Shown here in pieces: positions 34,433-46,550 of a stretch of 64,000 bases of DNA. Where the stretch lies: positions 182,968 through 246,967 of the forward strand of contig JAQBQE010000067.1 of the NCBI GenBank assembly GCA_028287135.1. Reading direction: 5' to 3'. Within the stretch, counting starts at the first letter, position 1; every line of letters begins with the position of its first letter. The position numbers and the translations under genes are program-made. The notes beneath the pieces were generated by a model. It was not told where the DNA came from. It searched no databases and was given only the letters and a program-made list of their open reading frames with translations. The DNA is from Myxococcales bacterium. Lineage in GTDB: Bacteria; Myxococcota_A; Polyangia; Haliangiales; Haliangiaceae.

Positions 34433-35677
34433 GTGTTGATCGTCCAGAAGTACGGCGGCACCTCCGTCGGTACTGTTGATCGAATGAAGAACGTCGCGGC
34501 GCGCTGCCTCGCGACCGCACGCCAGGGCCATCAGGTCGCCGTCGTCGTATCCGCGATGTCGGGCGAGACCAACCGGCTGCTCGGGCTCGTCAACCAGATC
34601 CAGGACGACCACTCCGACCGCGAGGTCGACGTGATCGTCTCGACCGGCGAGCAGGTCTCGGTCGGACTGGTCGCGCTCGCGATCCGTGCCGCCGGCGGCA
34701 AGGCCCGCTCGTTCCTCGGCCACCAGTGCAAGATCGTCACGGACAGCTCGTTCTCTCGCGCGCGCATCGTGTCGATCGAGAGCCAGCCGATCCAGGACGC
34801 GCTCGATGCCGGTGAGATCGCCGTGATCGCCGGGTTTCAGGGGGTCGACGAGAAGGGCTCCATCACCACGCTCGGTCGCGGCGGGTCGGATACCACCGGC
34901 GTCGCGATCGCGGCCGCGCTCAACGCGGATGTCTGCGAGATCTACACCGACGTCGACGGCGTCTACACGACCGACCCGAACGTGGTCGCGACCGCCCGCA
35001 AGATCGATCGGATCAGCTACGAGGAGATGCTCGAGCTCGCGTCCCTCGGTGCGAAGGTCCTGCAGATTCGCTCGGTCGAGCTGGGCATGAAGTACGGCGT
35101 GAAGATCCACGTCCGTTCGAGCTTCTCGGATGCAGAGGGGACGTGGGTCGTCCCCGAGGAGAGCGCCATGGAGAAAGTCGTTGTCTCGGGTGTCACCGTC
35201 GCCAAGGACGAGGCCAAGATCACCTGCGAGGATCTCCCGGATGCCTCGGGCGTGGCCGGTCGCCTGTTCGCGCCGCTCGCGGATGCGAACATCTCTGTCG
35301 ACATGATCGTGCAGAACCAGGCGTACGACGGCACGACGGATCTGACGTTCACGGTGCCGCGGATCGACCGCAAGCGCACCGTCGAGATCCTGCGCGACAA
35401 GGTCCCGGACCTCGTCGGCAAGGAAGGCGAGCGCGTCACGTTCGATGACGAGATCTGCAAGGTCAGCGTCGTCGGCGTCGGCATGCGCTCGCACGCTGGT
35501 GTCGCCAAGACGATGTTCCAGCTGCTCGCCGCGGAGAACATCAACATCCAGCTGATCTCGACGAGCGAGATCAAAATCTCCGCGGTGATCGCGCGCAAGT
35601 ATGCCGAGCTCGCGGTGCGCGCGCTACACGACGGATTCGGACTCTCGCTGCCGCCCTCCGAACGCACGAGCCTCTGA
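34433..35677 (+). CDS. lysC: aspartate kinase
   Basis: This 414-residue protein catalyses the first step from aspartate to lysine, threonine and methionine. The kinase domain starts '[13 protein letters not shown]' and includes '[20 protein letters not shown]' and '[15 protein letters not shown]'. The C-terminal third has two ACT domains ('[16 protein letters not shown]', '[14 protein letters not shown]') with the '[18 protein letters not shown]' segment, so feedback inhibition by lysine and/or threonine is expected. The partner asd gene is about 19 kb away on the other strand. Confidence 0.96.
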   Translation: MLIVQKYGGTSVGTVDRMKNVAARCLATARQGHQVAVVVSAMSGETNRLLGLVNQIQDDHSDREVDVIVSTGEQVSVGLVALAIRAAGGKARSFLGHQCKIVTDSSFSRARIVSIESQPIQDALDAGEIAVIAGFQGVDEKGSITTLGRGGSDTTGVAIAAALNADVCEIYTDVDGVYTTDPNVVATARKIDRISYEEMLELASLGAKVLQIRSVELGMKYGVKIHVRSSFSDAEGTWVVPEESAMEKVVVSGVTVAKDEAKITCEDLPDASGVAGRLFAPLADANISVDMIVQNQAYDGTTDLTFTVPRIDRKRTVEILRDKVPDLVGKEGERVTFDDEICKVSVVGVGMRSHAGVAKTMFQLLAAENINIQLISTSEIKISAVIARKYAELAVRALHDGFGLSLPPSERTSL

Positions 35678-35689
35678 ACCCAGACCGTG

Positions 35690-35695
35690 TAGAGT
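35690..35695 (+). promoter_or_regulatory. -10-like hexamer TAGAGT, 9 nt before start codon
   Basis: TAGAGT ends 9 nt before ATG 35705. A G-run (35696-35701) directly follows and might act as a weak ribosome-binding site, so this may be a very short leader rather than leaderless. Confidence 0.35.
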
Positions 35696-35704
35696 GGGGG
35701 GCAC

Positions 35705-36406
35705 ATGGGCGGCTGTACCAACTGCAAGGGCAAGGCAGGCTGCGACGACCACAAGGGCCAGATGATGGGCACGGTCGAACAGGCGCTCGAGAGCCTGTAT
35801 CCGACCCGGATCTGGGGTGAGGCCGACGACTCGAGCCCCGAGGTGCTGCCGCCGGACGAGCTGGCGAGCCTCGCCGAGGAGCTCGCGACCGAGCTGTCCG
35901 CCGCCACGTTCGTCCGCCTCGGTGGCGAGGACGAGCCGTGTGACTTTATCTACGTCCTCTGCCTCGGCCGCGCTCCGTGCATCGTCCAGGTCCGCGATCA
36001 CGGCGTCGCCGTCCCCGACGAGTGGCTGACCGCGGACTCGATCCAGGAGCAGTACCTGCGCGTCGTGGTGAGCCAGCGCACGCGCGTCGCCGCGGTCCAG
36101 CAGGTCGCGATCGACATGGTGCGCGGCGACGGTGGCTTCACCGTGCGCGAGCGGCCGCGTGCCGGCGTGTACGACGCACCGCTGCTGAGCCGGATGCAGA
36201 AGCTCGTCGCGATCCTGCCGGCGTACGAGCTGACCCACGTCGACTTCGGCGACATCGCGCATGCGCCTCCGGGCTTTCAGCCGGGCGTGTGGCCCGACGC
36301 GTACGGCCTCGGCACGGCGAAGCCGTCGATCGCGAACTACCTGTTCTATCCGCAGCCGACGACGATGGTCTCGACCTCGTTCGTCGCCACCGGAGATGGG
36401 GCGTGA
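35705..36406 (+). CDS. hypothetical protein with Cys-rich N-terminus
   Basis: I do not recognise the family of this 233-residue protein. The first 20 residues, MGGCTNCKGKAGCDDHKG, contain three Cys and a His in a CxxC-x5-C arrangement that could bind zinc or iron. The rest is a soluble alpha/beta protein with 'FIYVLCLGRAPCIVQVRDHG' and 'AILPAYELTHVDFGDIAHA'. No signal peptide or membrane segment. Its TGA overlaps the GTG of the next gene, so the pair is translationally coupled. Confidence 0.68.
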   Translation: MGGCTNCKGKAGCDDHKGQMMGTVEQALESLYPTRIWGEADDSSPEVLPPDELASLAEELATELSAATFVRLGGEDEPCDFIYVLCLGRAPCIVQVRDHGVAVPDEWLTADSIQEQYLRVVVSQRTRVAAVQQVAIDMVRGDGGFTVRERPRAGVYDAPLLSRMQKLVAILPAYELTHVDFGDIAHAPPGFQPGVWPDAYGLGTAKPSIANYLFYPQPTTMVSTSFVATGDGA

Positions 36407-37116
36407 TCGAGACCGGACTCGAGGACGAGGTCCGGCAGGCGCTGCGGGAGCTCGTCGAGGAGATCGGTGCGATCTCCGCGCGGATCGTCGAGCACGACGA
36501 TCTACGAAGCGGCGTTCCCGCGCGCACGCTCGCGCTCGGCGGTGGTGAGTACCTGCGCGTCGAGCTCGGGACGCGCACGAGCCACGAGCATCCGATCGAG
36601 CCGGCGTTCGAACGGATCACCCGCCAGCTCCGCGCGATCCGCCGGCGCTGGGAGGTCGCGCGCCTTCCGGAAGTCATCGTGTCGCCGGGCGTGCTGCCGT
36701 CGCAGGATCGCGTCACCGATCGGATCGGGACGTACCTGATCGGCCTCGCGAACATCGATCGCGCGAGCAACGCGTTCGTGACCCGCAGCAAGCACGGCAA
36801 TCCGCCGGCGCTGATCGCATGCGCGCGCACGCCCGACGAGATGGAGTCGTCACGCTGGCCGTTCCTTGCGCGCCGCGCGCTGACCACGCATGCGCCGAAC
36901 AGCTCGTACGGCGAGGTCATCGATCCCGACGCCTACGCGATGAGCTTCTGGTACGACTGCGCGCTGATCGTGCTGCTGTCGGAGCCGTACGGCATCGACT
37001 TCGTGCGGCACCGCTGCCGCCAGGTCGCGCGTGAGCTCGTCAACCTGCTGCCGATGCTCGATCCGGATCCCGAATCGCCCGCCGCCATCCGGCGCCGTCC
37101 GCCGACGATTCCGTGA
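36403..37116 (+). CDS. hypothetical protein coupled to the Cys-rich gene
   Basis: I do not recognise this 237-residue protein. GTG 36403 forms a GTGA overlap with the preceding gene. The sequence is a soluble Arg-rich alpha/beta protein with 'TYLIGLANIDRASNAFVTRSK' in the middle (split by conserved-looking Asn/Asp residues) and a helical C-terminal 'RHRCRQVARELVNLLPML'. Strong coupling suggests it works with the upstream protein. It abuts the convergent aldehyde dehydrogenase gene with no gap. Confidence 0.65.
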   Translation: MIETGLEDEVRQALRELVEEIGAISARIVEHDDLRSGVPARTLALGGGEYLRVELGTRTSHEHPIEPAFERITRQLRAIRRRWEVARLPEVIVSPGVLPSQDRVTDRIGTYLIGLANIDRASNAFVTRSKHGNPPALIACARTPDEMESSRWPFLARRALTTHAPNSSYGEVIDPDAYAMSFWYDCALIVLLSEPYGIDFVRHRCRQVARELVNLLPMLDPDPESPAAIRRRPPTIP

Positions 37117-38673
37117 TCAGCTAGCGCTGCCGAGCAGGCTCTTGAGCACGCTGGCGTCGCCCTCGAGCGCCGTGCGCTGCATGTAGAAGTACATGCCGCG
37201 CTCGCCGCCGAGCTCCTCGCCACCACCGGCACGACCCGGACCGCCGTGCAGCAGCGAGGGCAGGGCGGTGCCCGGGCCCGGGCTCATCGCTGCCATCTTC
37301 GACGAGCCGAGATAGAGCCGGCCGGCCCACGGCGCGGCGGCACCGACGAACGTGGCGACCCAGTCGCGCTCGTCCGAGTACGCAGAGCTGACCAGGCAGC
37401 CGTCACCGCGTGCGACGAAGTCCGCCGCATACGACGCCTCGCCCGAATACGGGGCGACGGTGGTCACCGGGCCGAACACCTCGTGGTCGTTGAGCGGGGC
37501 GCACGCCATCGCGTCCTTGGCCTTGCGCACGACCGGCCCGACGAAGAAGCCCTTGCCGTCGGGCACGCCGACCGGCTTGACCTCGCCGGTTCCACCGAAC
37601 ACCGCCTCGGTGGCCTCGGCGAGCCGCGCGATGCCGGCGAGCACGTCCTTCTTCTGCTGGGCGGTCGCGACCGGTCCCATGCGGACGTCCTCGCGCGACG
37701 GATCACCGACGGCGATCCCACCGAGCCGCTCGCGCAGCGCCTCGAGCACGTCGGCCTCGCGCTCGGCGGGCACGAGCACGCGGCGGATCGCGGTGCACTT
37801 CTGCCCCGTCTTCTGCGTCATGTCGCGCACGACATCGGCGAGGAACAGGCTCCCGGTCTCGCTCGTCAGCTCGACGTCGGGTCCGAGGATCGCCGCGTTC
37901 AGGCTGTCGGCCTCGATGTTGAGCCGGACCGCGTGCTCGATGATCTTCGCGTGCGAGCGCAGCATCGCCGCGGTCGCGCTACCGCCGGTGAAGGCGACCG
38001 CATCGCCACGGTGCAGGTGATCGAGCAGCGAGCCTGCGGGTCCGACGAGCAGCTGCAGGGCACCCGGCGGGAGCAGAGGCGCGAACAGCTCGACCATGCG
38101 ATGCGCGACGAGCCCGGTCGCCGTCGCCGGCTTGGTGATCGTCGGCATCCCGGCGAGCAGCGAGCACGCCAGCTTCTCGCACAGGCCCCAGCCCGGGAAG
38201 TTGAAGGCGTTGATGTGCACGGCGACGCCTCGGCGCGGGCCCCAGACATGCTGGCCACCCATCCGCGCCGTGCGGCCGACCTGGATTGGCTCCCCGTCGG
38301 CGAGCAGGCGGGTGGCGCCCAGGCGGGCTCCCAGCTCCGCGTAGTACGACAGGGTCGCCGAGCCCCCGTCGACGTCGAACTTGGCATCACCGCGCGTGTT
38401 GCCGCCATTGGCGACCGCGAGGCTGATCAGCTCCTCGCGCGCCCCGTGGATCGCCTTGGCGAGAGCCGCGAGGAGGGCTCCCCGCTGGGCGAACGTCAGG
38501 GTCGCGAGCTCCTTGGCCCCGACGGTGCGCGCGTACGTGAACGCGGCCTGAAGGTCGTGGCCCCCGTTGGAGACCTCGGCGAGAGGCGCTTCCGTCGCCG
38601 GATTGACGAGCGTCGTGCGCGGACCGGATCCCGGCGACCACGAACCCGACAGGTAGCTGGCGAGGAGCTGCAT
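37117..38673 (-). CDS. PaaZ/BoxD-type aldehyde dehydrogenase (3,4-dehydroadipyl-CoA semialdehyde dehydrogenase-like)
   Basis: This is a 518-residue NAD(P)-dependent aldehyde dehydrogenase. It has 'INAFNFPGWGLCEKLA', 'TKPATATGLVAHRMVELF', 'VAFTGGSATAAML', the Glu region 'LNIEADSLNAAIL' and the catalytic Cys in 'QKTGQKCTAIRR'. These features match the N-terminal domain of PaaZ and the stand-alone BoxD enzyme that oxidise CoA-linked semialdehydes in aerobic phenylacetate or benzoate degradation. The C-terminal hydratase domain of PaaZ is absent. No other paa or box genes are nearby, so the pathway is uncertain. A perfect palindrome lies 10 nt before its ATG. Confidence 0.85.
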   Translation of the reverse strand: MQLLASYLSGSWSPGSGPRTTLVNPATEAPLAEVSNGGHDLQAAFTYARTVGAKELATLTFAQRGALLAALAKAIHGAREELISLAVANGGNTRGDAKFDVDGGSATLSYYAELGARLGATRLLADGEPIQVGRTARMGGQHVWGPRRGVAVHINAFNFPGWGLCEKLACSLLAGMPTITKPATATGLVAHRMVELFAPLLPPGALQLLVGPAGSLLDHLHRGDAVAFTGGSATAAMLRSHAKIIEHAVRLNIEADSLNAAILGPDVELTSETGSLFLADVVRDMTQKTGQKCTAIRRVLVPAEREADVLEALRERLGGIAVGDPSREDVRMGPVATAQQKKDVLAGIARLAEATEAVFGGTGEVKPVGVPDGKGFFVGPVVRKAKDAMACAPLNDHEVFGPVTTVAPYSGEASYAADFVARGDGCLVSSAYSDERDWVATFVGAAAPWAGRLYLGSSKMAAMSPGPGTALPSLLHGGPGRAGGGEELGGERGMYFYMQRTALEGDASVLKSLLGSAS

Positions 38674-38682
38674 GCGCGGTTC

Positions 38683-38700
38683 ATAGCAAACCTTTGCTAT
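38683..38700. promoter_or_regulatory. perfect 18-bp palindrome in the divergent promoter
   Basis: ATAGCAAA-CC-TTTGCTAT has 8-bp perfect arms. It lies between divergent start codons 38673 and 38716. Its ends create a -10-like hexamer on each strand: TATGAA ending 6 nt before the dehydrogenase ATG, and TATCGT ending 12 nt before the channel ATG. A dimeric regulator bound here would cover both promoters. Confidence 0.55.
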
Positions 38701-38715
38701 CGTCGCCCAGGGTCG

Positions 38716-39747
38716 ATGTCACCGCTCGTCAAGCGTTTGCTACTCGGGGTCATCGGGCTCCTGATCGTCGTGGTCGGGGGTGCGCTCGGCTACCTGCTGA
38801 TCGGCGAGGGTCGCTGGACGTTCGGCGACTGCATCTACATGACCGTCATCACGGTCACCACCGTCGGCTACGGCGAGACGCTCGTCGACATGGAGAAGGT
38901 CCAGTACGCCCGCGCGTTCACGATCGTCCTGCTCCTGTTCGGCACCGGCAGCATCGTGTATTTCGCCTCGACGATCACGGCGTTCATCGTCGAGGGTGAT
39001 CTCAAGAATGTCCTGTTCTCCTCGAAGCTGAAGAAACGGATGAAACGCATGAAGGATCACGTCGTCGTCTGTGGTGCCGGCACGACCGGTCGGAACGTCA
39101 TCGAAGAGATGCTGAAGACCGGCATCTCCGTGGTGGCCGTCGACATGGACGAGCACGAGCTCAAGGAGATCGCCGACGCGTACCCGAAGGCGGACTTCAC
39201 GTACCTCGTCGGCGATGCCACCGACGACGACACGTTCAACGCGGTCAATCTTCCGGCGGCACGCGGCCTGGTCGCTGCGCTGGCCTCGGACAAGGACAAC
39301 CTGTACCTCACCGTCTCGGCGCGGCAGGTCAACCCCGCGATCCGGATCGTCGCGCGCTGCGCGGAGCTCTCGCACGTCGAGAAGATCAAGCGTGCCGGCG
39401 CCGATGCCGTGGTGTCGCCGAACTACATCGGCGGCATGCGCCTGGTCTCCGAGATGGTGCGCCCGTCGACGGTGAAGTTCCTCGACGACATGCTGCGCGA
39501 CAAGCGTGCCGCGTACCGGATCGAGGACGTCAAGCTCGGCAAGAAGGCCGAGGATCTCGGCGCCACCCTGCGCGCAGCGCGCGTGCACGAGCGGTTCGGG
39601 ATGAACGTCCTCGCACTGCGGACCAGCGACGCCGGGACCTGGACGTACAACCCGACCGACGACGAGAAGATCGGGCCGGGAACCACCCTGGTGGTGCTCG
39701 GCTCCCCCGACCAGGTCAGTGCGCTCCGCGCCGCCGGCGGGGACTGA
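38716..39747 (+). CDS. two-helix potassium channel with RCK/TrkA domains
   Basis: This 343-residue protein has two membrane helices (about 7-29 and 66-90) flanking the pore loop with the K+ selectivity filter TTVGYG (48-53). A short basic linker follows ('LKKRMKRMKD'). Next come an RCK N-terminal Rossmann domain ('HVVVCGAGTTGRNVIEEML', 'AVDMDEHEL') and an RCK C-terminal domain (about 255-343). It is the Kch/MthK-type ligand-gated channel of the inner membrane. The ATG lies 15 nt beyond a perfect palindrome shared with the divergent dehydrogenase gene. Confidence 0.93.
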   Translation: MSPLVKRLLLGVIGLLIVVVGGALGYLLIGEGRWTFGDCIYMTVITVTTVGYGETLVDMEKVQYARAFTIVLLLFGTGSIVYFASTITAFIVEGDLKNVLFSSKLKKRMKRMKDHVVVCGAGTTGRNVIEEMLKTGISVVAVDMDEHELKEIADAYPKADFTYLVGDATDDDTFNAVNLPAARGLVAALASDKDNLYLTVSARQVNPAIRIVARCAELSHVEKIKRAGADAVVSPNYIGGMRLVSEMVRPSTVKFLDDMLRDKRAAYRIEDVKLGKKAEDLGATLRAARVHERFGMNVLALRTSDAGTWTYNPTDDEKIGPGTTLVVLGSPDQVSALRAAGGD

Positions 39748-39751
39748 CCAG

Positions 39752-39772
39752 AAATGGGGTCAGACCCCATTT
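39752..39772. repeat. 21-bp perfect inverted repeat (REP-like or terminator)
   Basis: AAATGGGGTC-A-GACCCCATTT has 10-bp perfect arms and begins 5 nt after the channel gene's stop codon. It could fold as a terminator hairpin with a short T-run, but it also resembles short GGGGTC palindromes that I recall as dispersed repeats in many proteobacterial and myxobacterial genomes. Copy number elsewhere cannot be seen here. Confidence 0.7.
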
Positions 39773-39931
39773 CCGCCGGTCGCGTCGAATGTTGCCAGCT
39801 GGGATCTCGGCTCGCGTCGAGCCATCTTCATGCGTGGGCTCGCGACCTTGCGTGCAGGTGGTGAATTCTCAACAGGTTGAGCAAATCCAGACAGTTCCGG
39901 TCCGTGGGGACCTCGTGGTAGCTACTGATTC

Positions 39932-41038
39932 ATGCACGCTGACCGCCGGGTGACTCAGCAGGATGCGCCGCCGCGCATTTCGGTCATCGTGCGCTCGTAC
40001 AACCGGCTCGGCGCACTCGCGGAGCTGCTGACCCGGCTGCTCGCGCAGGACCACGACGACTTCGAGATCGTCGTGATCGAGCAGAGCACCGTGCGTCCCG
40101 TGGCCGAGCTCGCGCACGTCACGCGGCTCGCTCGCGACGCGCGCGTCCGCATCCTGCGCCACCCGCCGCTCGGTGGCCCGGGCGCTCGCAACGCAGGCGT
40201 CCGCGCGTCTCGCGGCGACCTGCTCGTGTTCATCGACGACGATGACCTGCCCGAGGGCAACGACTGGCTGCGTCTCCACGAGGCGAACTTCTCGGATCCG
40301 AAGTGCCTCGGCGTCACCGGTCGGTTCATCGATGACGAGGCGACGCCCTCCGCGCCGTACGTCAACCTCGCGCGTGCGCGACGCCACGTGCTGTCGTTCA
40401 ACATCCTCAAGTGGCAGCGCGTCTACGCGCGCACCGACGAGCGCAAGCACGTCGAGAGTTTGATGGGCGGCAACGCGGCGATTCCGCGCACGACGCTCGA
40501 GCGCTTCGGCCTGTGGGACGAGTGCACTCCGATCGAGGACGAGCCGTCGCTCGCGTACCGGATCAACGAGGGCAAGCGCGACGACGAATACCTGCTGTTC
40601 GACCCGGTGCCGCGGATGATCCGTCGCCTCGACGTTCCCGGCGGCATGGCGAAGCGCACGCTGTCGGGGCCGGTCTACGCGAAGCGCGTGTTCACGTTCC
40701 TCCACAACGTGACGGGGCACTACTTCCCGCTGCGCTTCGTGCTGCTCTATCCCGCGTACCTGTATCTGGTCGCCTATCACGTGATCCAGTGGATCTGCAG
40801 CGACAGCAAGAAGCACGACACGCTCGCCCGGAAGATCTGGGCGACCTCGGGCATCGTCCTCTCGTTGATCCCGCTGTGGACCGTCTGGCTCGGCCAGTGG
40901 TGGTACCGCCGGATCCGGTTCGGCGAGCCGCCGCATCGCCCCGTGCTCGAGCGCCGGCAGGGAGCTCCTCGCGAGGGCCTGCGGATTCCCCTGCGGGAAG
41001 CCGAGCGGGCGCCGGCGCTGACCTCGCGCGTCGCGTAG
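39932..41038 (+). CDS. family 2 glycosyltransferase with C-terminal membrane helices
   Basis: This 368-residue protein has a GT-A fold: 'ISVIVRSYNRLGALAEL', then 'GPGARNAGVRASRGDLL' and the metal-binding 'VFIDDDDLPEG' (DxD region). Downstream are 'MGGNAAIPRTTLERFG' and an acidic 'CTPIEDEPSLAYR'. Two hydrophobic segments near residues 275-300 and 310-335 anchor it. Such enzymes extend surface polysaccharides or glycolipids; no polysaccharide cluster surrounds it. A 184-bp gap with a palindrome precedes it. Confidence 0.87.
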   Translation: MHADRRVTQQDAPPRISVIVRSYNRLGALAELLTRLLAQDHDDFEIVVIEQSTVRPVAELAHVTRLARDARVRILRHPPLGGPGARNAGVRASRGDLLVFIDDDDLPEGNDWLRLHEANFSDPKCLGVTGRFIDDEATPSAPYVNLARARRHVLSFNILKWQRVYARTDERKHVESLMGGNAAIPRTTLERFGLWDECTPIEDEPSLAYRINEGKRDDEYLLFDPVPRMIRRLDVPGGMAKRTLSGPVYAKRVFTFLHNVTGHYFPLRFVLLYPAYLYLVAYHVIQWICSDSKKHDTLARKIWATSGIVLSLIPLWTVWLGQWWYRRIRFGEPPHRPVLERRQGAPREGLRIPLREAERAPALTSRVA

Positions 41039-41086
41039 TGCCGTCGGTGCGCGTCAGGGCGCTGGCCTCCCGCCTCGCGTAGTACC
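41014..41086. repeat. 29-bp imperfect direct repeat over a gene end
   Basis: Copies at 41014-41042 and 41058-41086 differ at 4 of 29 positions. The first copy includes the last codons and TAG of the glycosyltransferase; the second copy lies in the gap and its 3' end supplies most of the TACCCT hexamer for the next gene. It looks like an old local duplication. Confidence 0.65.
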
Positions 41087-41088
41087 CT
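41083..41088 (+). promoter_or_regulatory. -10-like hexamer TACCCT, 6 nt before start codon
   Basis: TACCCT ends 6 nt before GTG 41095; GCCGCC between is no ribosome-binding site. It fits the leaderless pattern. Confidence 0.35.
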
Positions 41089-41094
41089 GCCGCC

Positions 41095-42018
41095 GTGCTC
41101 GGAGGTTCGACGCGGCTCGCGGTCCTCGTGCTCGCCGTCGCCGCGTGCGCCCGGCGGCCCGCGCCCGAGCTACCGAGCGAGCGCGCGCTGTTCCGTGACC
41201 TCGAGCGTCAGGTCACCGTGGCTGCGGCCACCGGCTGGAGCATCGACCGGCTCGAGGTCGAGGAGATCCTCGAGGGCTCGCTCGACTCGGTGTGTCGGGT
41301 CGACCCGCTCGATCGCCGTGCGCTCGCGGACTGGCTCGAGGCCGAGATCCGGCGCCAGGGTGGCCCCGCCGACGTGGCGTGGAAGCGGCGCGGCAGGGAG
41401 CTGTCGAAGGTCGGCGACCTGCTCGTGCTCGATCGGATCCGCCGCGTGCTCGCGCGCACCGAGGAGATGTCGCTCGACTGTCCGTTCTGGCTCGAGCCCG
41501 AACGGCCGTTTCGCGGTCGCCAGATCTCCGAGGGTCGCTGGCAGATCTCGTTCGGCGGCGGCGGCAAGGGCAGCATCGTGATCGAGGGCGAAAATGCCGA
41601 CGTCAGCTTCGGTGGCGCGGGGCGCCTGCTGCTCGGTCGGATGTTCCACAACGGCAATGGTCTCTATCTCGGGGCCGAGATCGGGGGCAGCGCCGCGTTC
41701 CCGCGCGACGAGGCGGGCGAGCGCACCACGCTCCAGCTCGCCGCCGACGTTGTGGTCCCGCTCGTCTACCGCCGCACGCTGACCAATTCGTACGTCGAGT
41801 TCGAGGCGGGCTGGCTCGGCCGCTCGACCGAGGACGACTGGGGCGACATCGATCATGGCGTTCACGTCGGCGTGGCGCTCGGTGCGCGTGCCCTGAGGAC
41901 GCGCTTCGTGTTCCCGGGTGCCGCGCTCGGTATCTCGTGGGAGCGAACGTTCGTGGATGGCGCCGACCGCACGACGATCAAGGTCGGCGCACGGGTCGCG
42001 TTCGATCTCGATCTCTAG
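41095..42018 (+). CDS. envelope lipoprotein with predicted C-terminal beta-barrel
   Basis: This 307-residue protein starts at GTG with a lipoprotein signal (VLVLAVAAC). Residues about 30-150 are helical and charged ('LPSERALFRDLERQVTV', 'LLVLDRIRRVLAR'). Residues about 170-307 are Gly-rich alternating strands ('GNGLYLGAEIGGSAAF', 'SYVEFEAGWLGRS', 'IKVGARVAFDLDL') suggesting a small barrel or beta-sandwich. I cannot assign a family. Its stop abuts the stop of the convergent lipoprotein gene. Confidence 0.68.
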   Translation: MLGGSTRLAVLVLAVAACARRPAPELPSERALFRDLERQVTVAAATGWSIDRLEVEEILEGSLDSVCRVDPLDRRALADWLEAEIRRQGGPADVAWKRRGRELSKVGDLLVLDRIRRVLARTEEMSLDCPFWLEPERPFRGRQISEGRWQISFGGGGKGSIVIEGENADVSFGGAGRLLLGRMFHNGNGLYLGAEIGGSAAFPRDEAGERTTLQLAADVVVPLVYRRTLTNSYVEFEAGWLGRSTEDDWGDIDHGVHVGVALGARALRTRFVFPGAALGISWERTFVDGADRTTIKVGARVAFDLDL

Positions 42019-42459
42019 CTAACGCCTGGGCTCGTACCAGCCGTCCTTGGGACGCCGGCCGTTGTGGCAGCGGGCGGTCGCGGCGGTCACGGACTTGCTC
42101 GCGCGCGAGCAGGCGAGGGCGATCGCACTCTGCGCGTTGGCCTCCGGCGGCGTCTTGCGGCCGGCCGTGAAGTCCTTGGTGGCGCGCTCGATCCACGCGT
42201 CGAGATCCTCGCGGTCCGGTTCGTCGAGGTTCGGGCACGCCTTGAAGGTCGTCAGCGCGACGATCAACGCATCGCATTCCTCGATCATGCTGCGCAGCTC
42301 GACGGGGGGATCGGCGGGGATCGGCGGGCCAGGTGCGACCGGCGGCTGCGATCCACCACACGCACCCACGAACGCCATCAGAAACGCGCCGAGAGCGATC
42401 CGGATCCTCGCCTGCCGCCACAATAAATCCCACAAGGGGCTCGGGAGTATCGGGCGCAT
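42019..42459 (-). CDS. small Cys-containing lipoprotein of unknown function
   Basis: This 146-residue protein has a lipoprotein signal (LGAFLMAFVGAC) after a basic n-region, a Pro-rich spacer ('PPVAPGPPIPADPP') and a helical domain with four cysteines ('EECDALIVALTTFKAC', 'ALACSRASKS', 'ATARCHNGRRP') that could form two disulphides. Family unknown. It diverges from dnaE; the start codons are only 22 nt apart. Confidence 0.68.
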   Translation of the reverse strand: MRPILPSPLWDLLWRQARIRIALGAFLMAFVGACGGSQPPVAPGPPIPADPPVELRSMIEECDALIVALTTFKACPNLDEPDREDLDAWIERATKDFTAGRKTPPEANAQSAIALACSRASKSVTAATARCHNGRRPKDGWYEPRR

Positions 42460-42481
42460 GAGCTAATCAGATGGTCCTACC

Positions 42482-46018
<3,537 letters not shown>

Positions 46019-46134
46019 TCTCCACCCGGAGCTCGTCGCCGGATGTCGTCTATTGACGCCGTGCGGCACAGGCCGGACCGGTGCGTTGACTGTGCACCGG
46101 GAGGGCGGATCTGGCCCCGGCGCTTAGAAAACCG

Positions 46135-46162
46135 TTGCGGCCCGGATCTGCGCGGATAGGAT
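46135..46162 (+). promoter_or_regulatory. promoter: TTGCGG - 16 bp - TAGGAT
   Basis: TTGCGG (46135-46140) and TAGGAT (46157-46162) are 16 bp apart. The leader would be about 10 nt and contains AAGGGG (46169-46174), a ribosome-binding site placed well for ATG 46180. Confidence 0.45.
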
Positions 46163-46179
46163 GCGCGCAAGGGGTGTCG

Positions 46180-46521
46180 ATGTCCGTTGCCATTCGAGGT
46201 CTCGCGTTCGCACTGCTGGCACTGTCAGCGGTGGGCTGTGCGACGGGCGGCAAGGACGGCAACCAGCAGCCGGCGGATGCGTCGCTGCCCAGGGACTCGA
46301 GTCAGGTCGCGATCGACGCGCCGCGCTCGGATGCGGGCGTGATGGTCGATGCCTTCGTGATGATCGACGCCGCGCCGGTGATGACGCCCGATGCAGGGCC
46401 CGGCGGCATCTGTGCCGACAACGCGGGCTGTACGTTCCCCGGCGAGTGCTGCTTCACGCTCGGTGGTGGCGCGGGCATCTGCACGCCCGGCGACGTCATC
46501 CTCGACGCCTGCTTCCCGTAG
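46180..46521 (+). CDS. small lipoprotein with Asp/Ala tether and Cys-rich end
   Basis: This 113-residue protein has a lipoprotein signal (LALSAVGC) and a long Asp/Ala/Val-rich tether with 'IDAPRSDAG' and 'MIDAAP'. A compact tail with six Cys follows ('CADNAGCTFPGECCF', 'ICTPGD', 'DACFP'). ATG 46180 is supported by AAGGGG upstream and by the signal peptide; an earlier frame start at 46135 overlaps the promoter. Function unknown. Confidence 0.7.
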   Translation: MSVAIRGLAFALLALSAVGCATGGKDGNQQPADASLPRDSSQVAIDAPRSDAGVMVDAFVMIDAAPVMTPDAGPGGICADNAGCTFPGECCFTLGGGAGICTPGDVILDACFP

Positions 46522-46550
46522 TAGCGGGCGCACGTGGCCCAGGTCCGTCG

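Noticed and set aside
37117..38673. Full PaaZ (phenylacetate ring-opening) assignment
   Set aside because: The C-terminal hydratase domain is missing and no paa gene is near, so only a PaaZ/BoxD-type dehydrogenase is supported.
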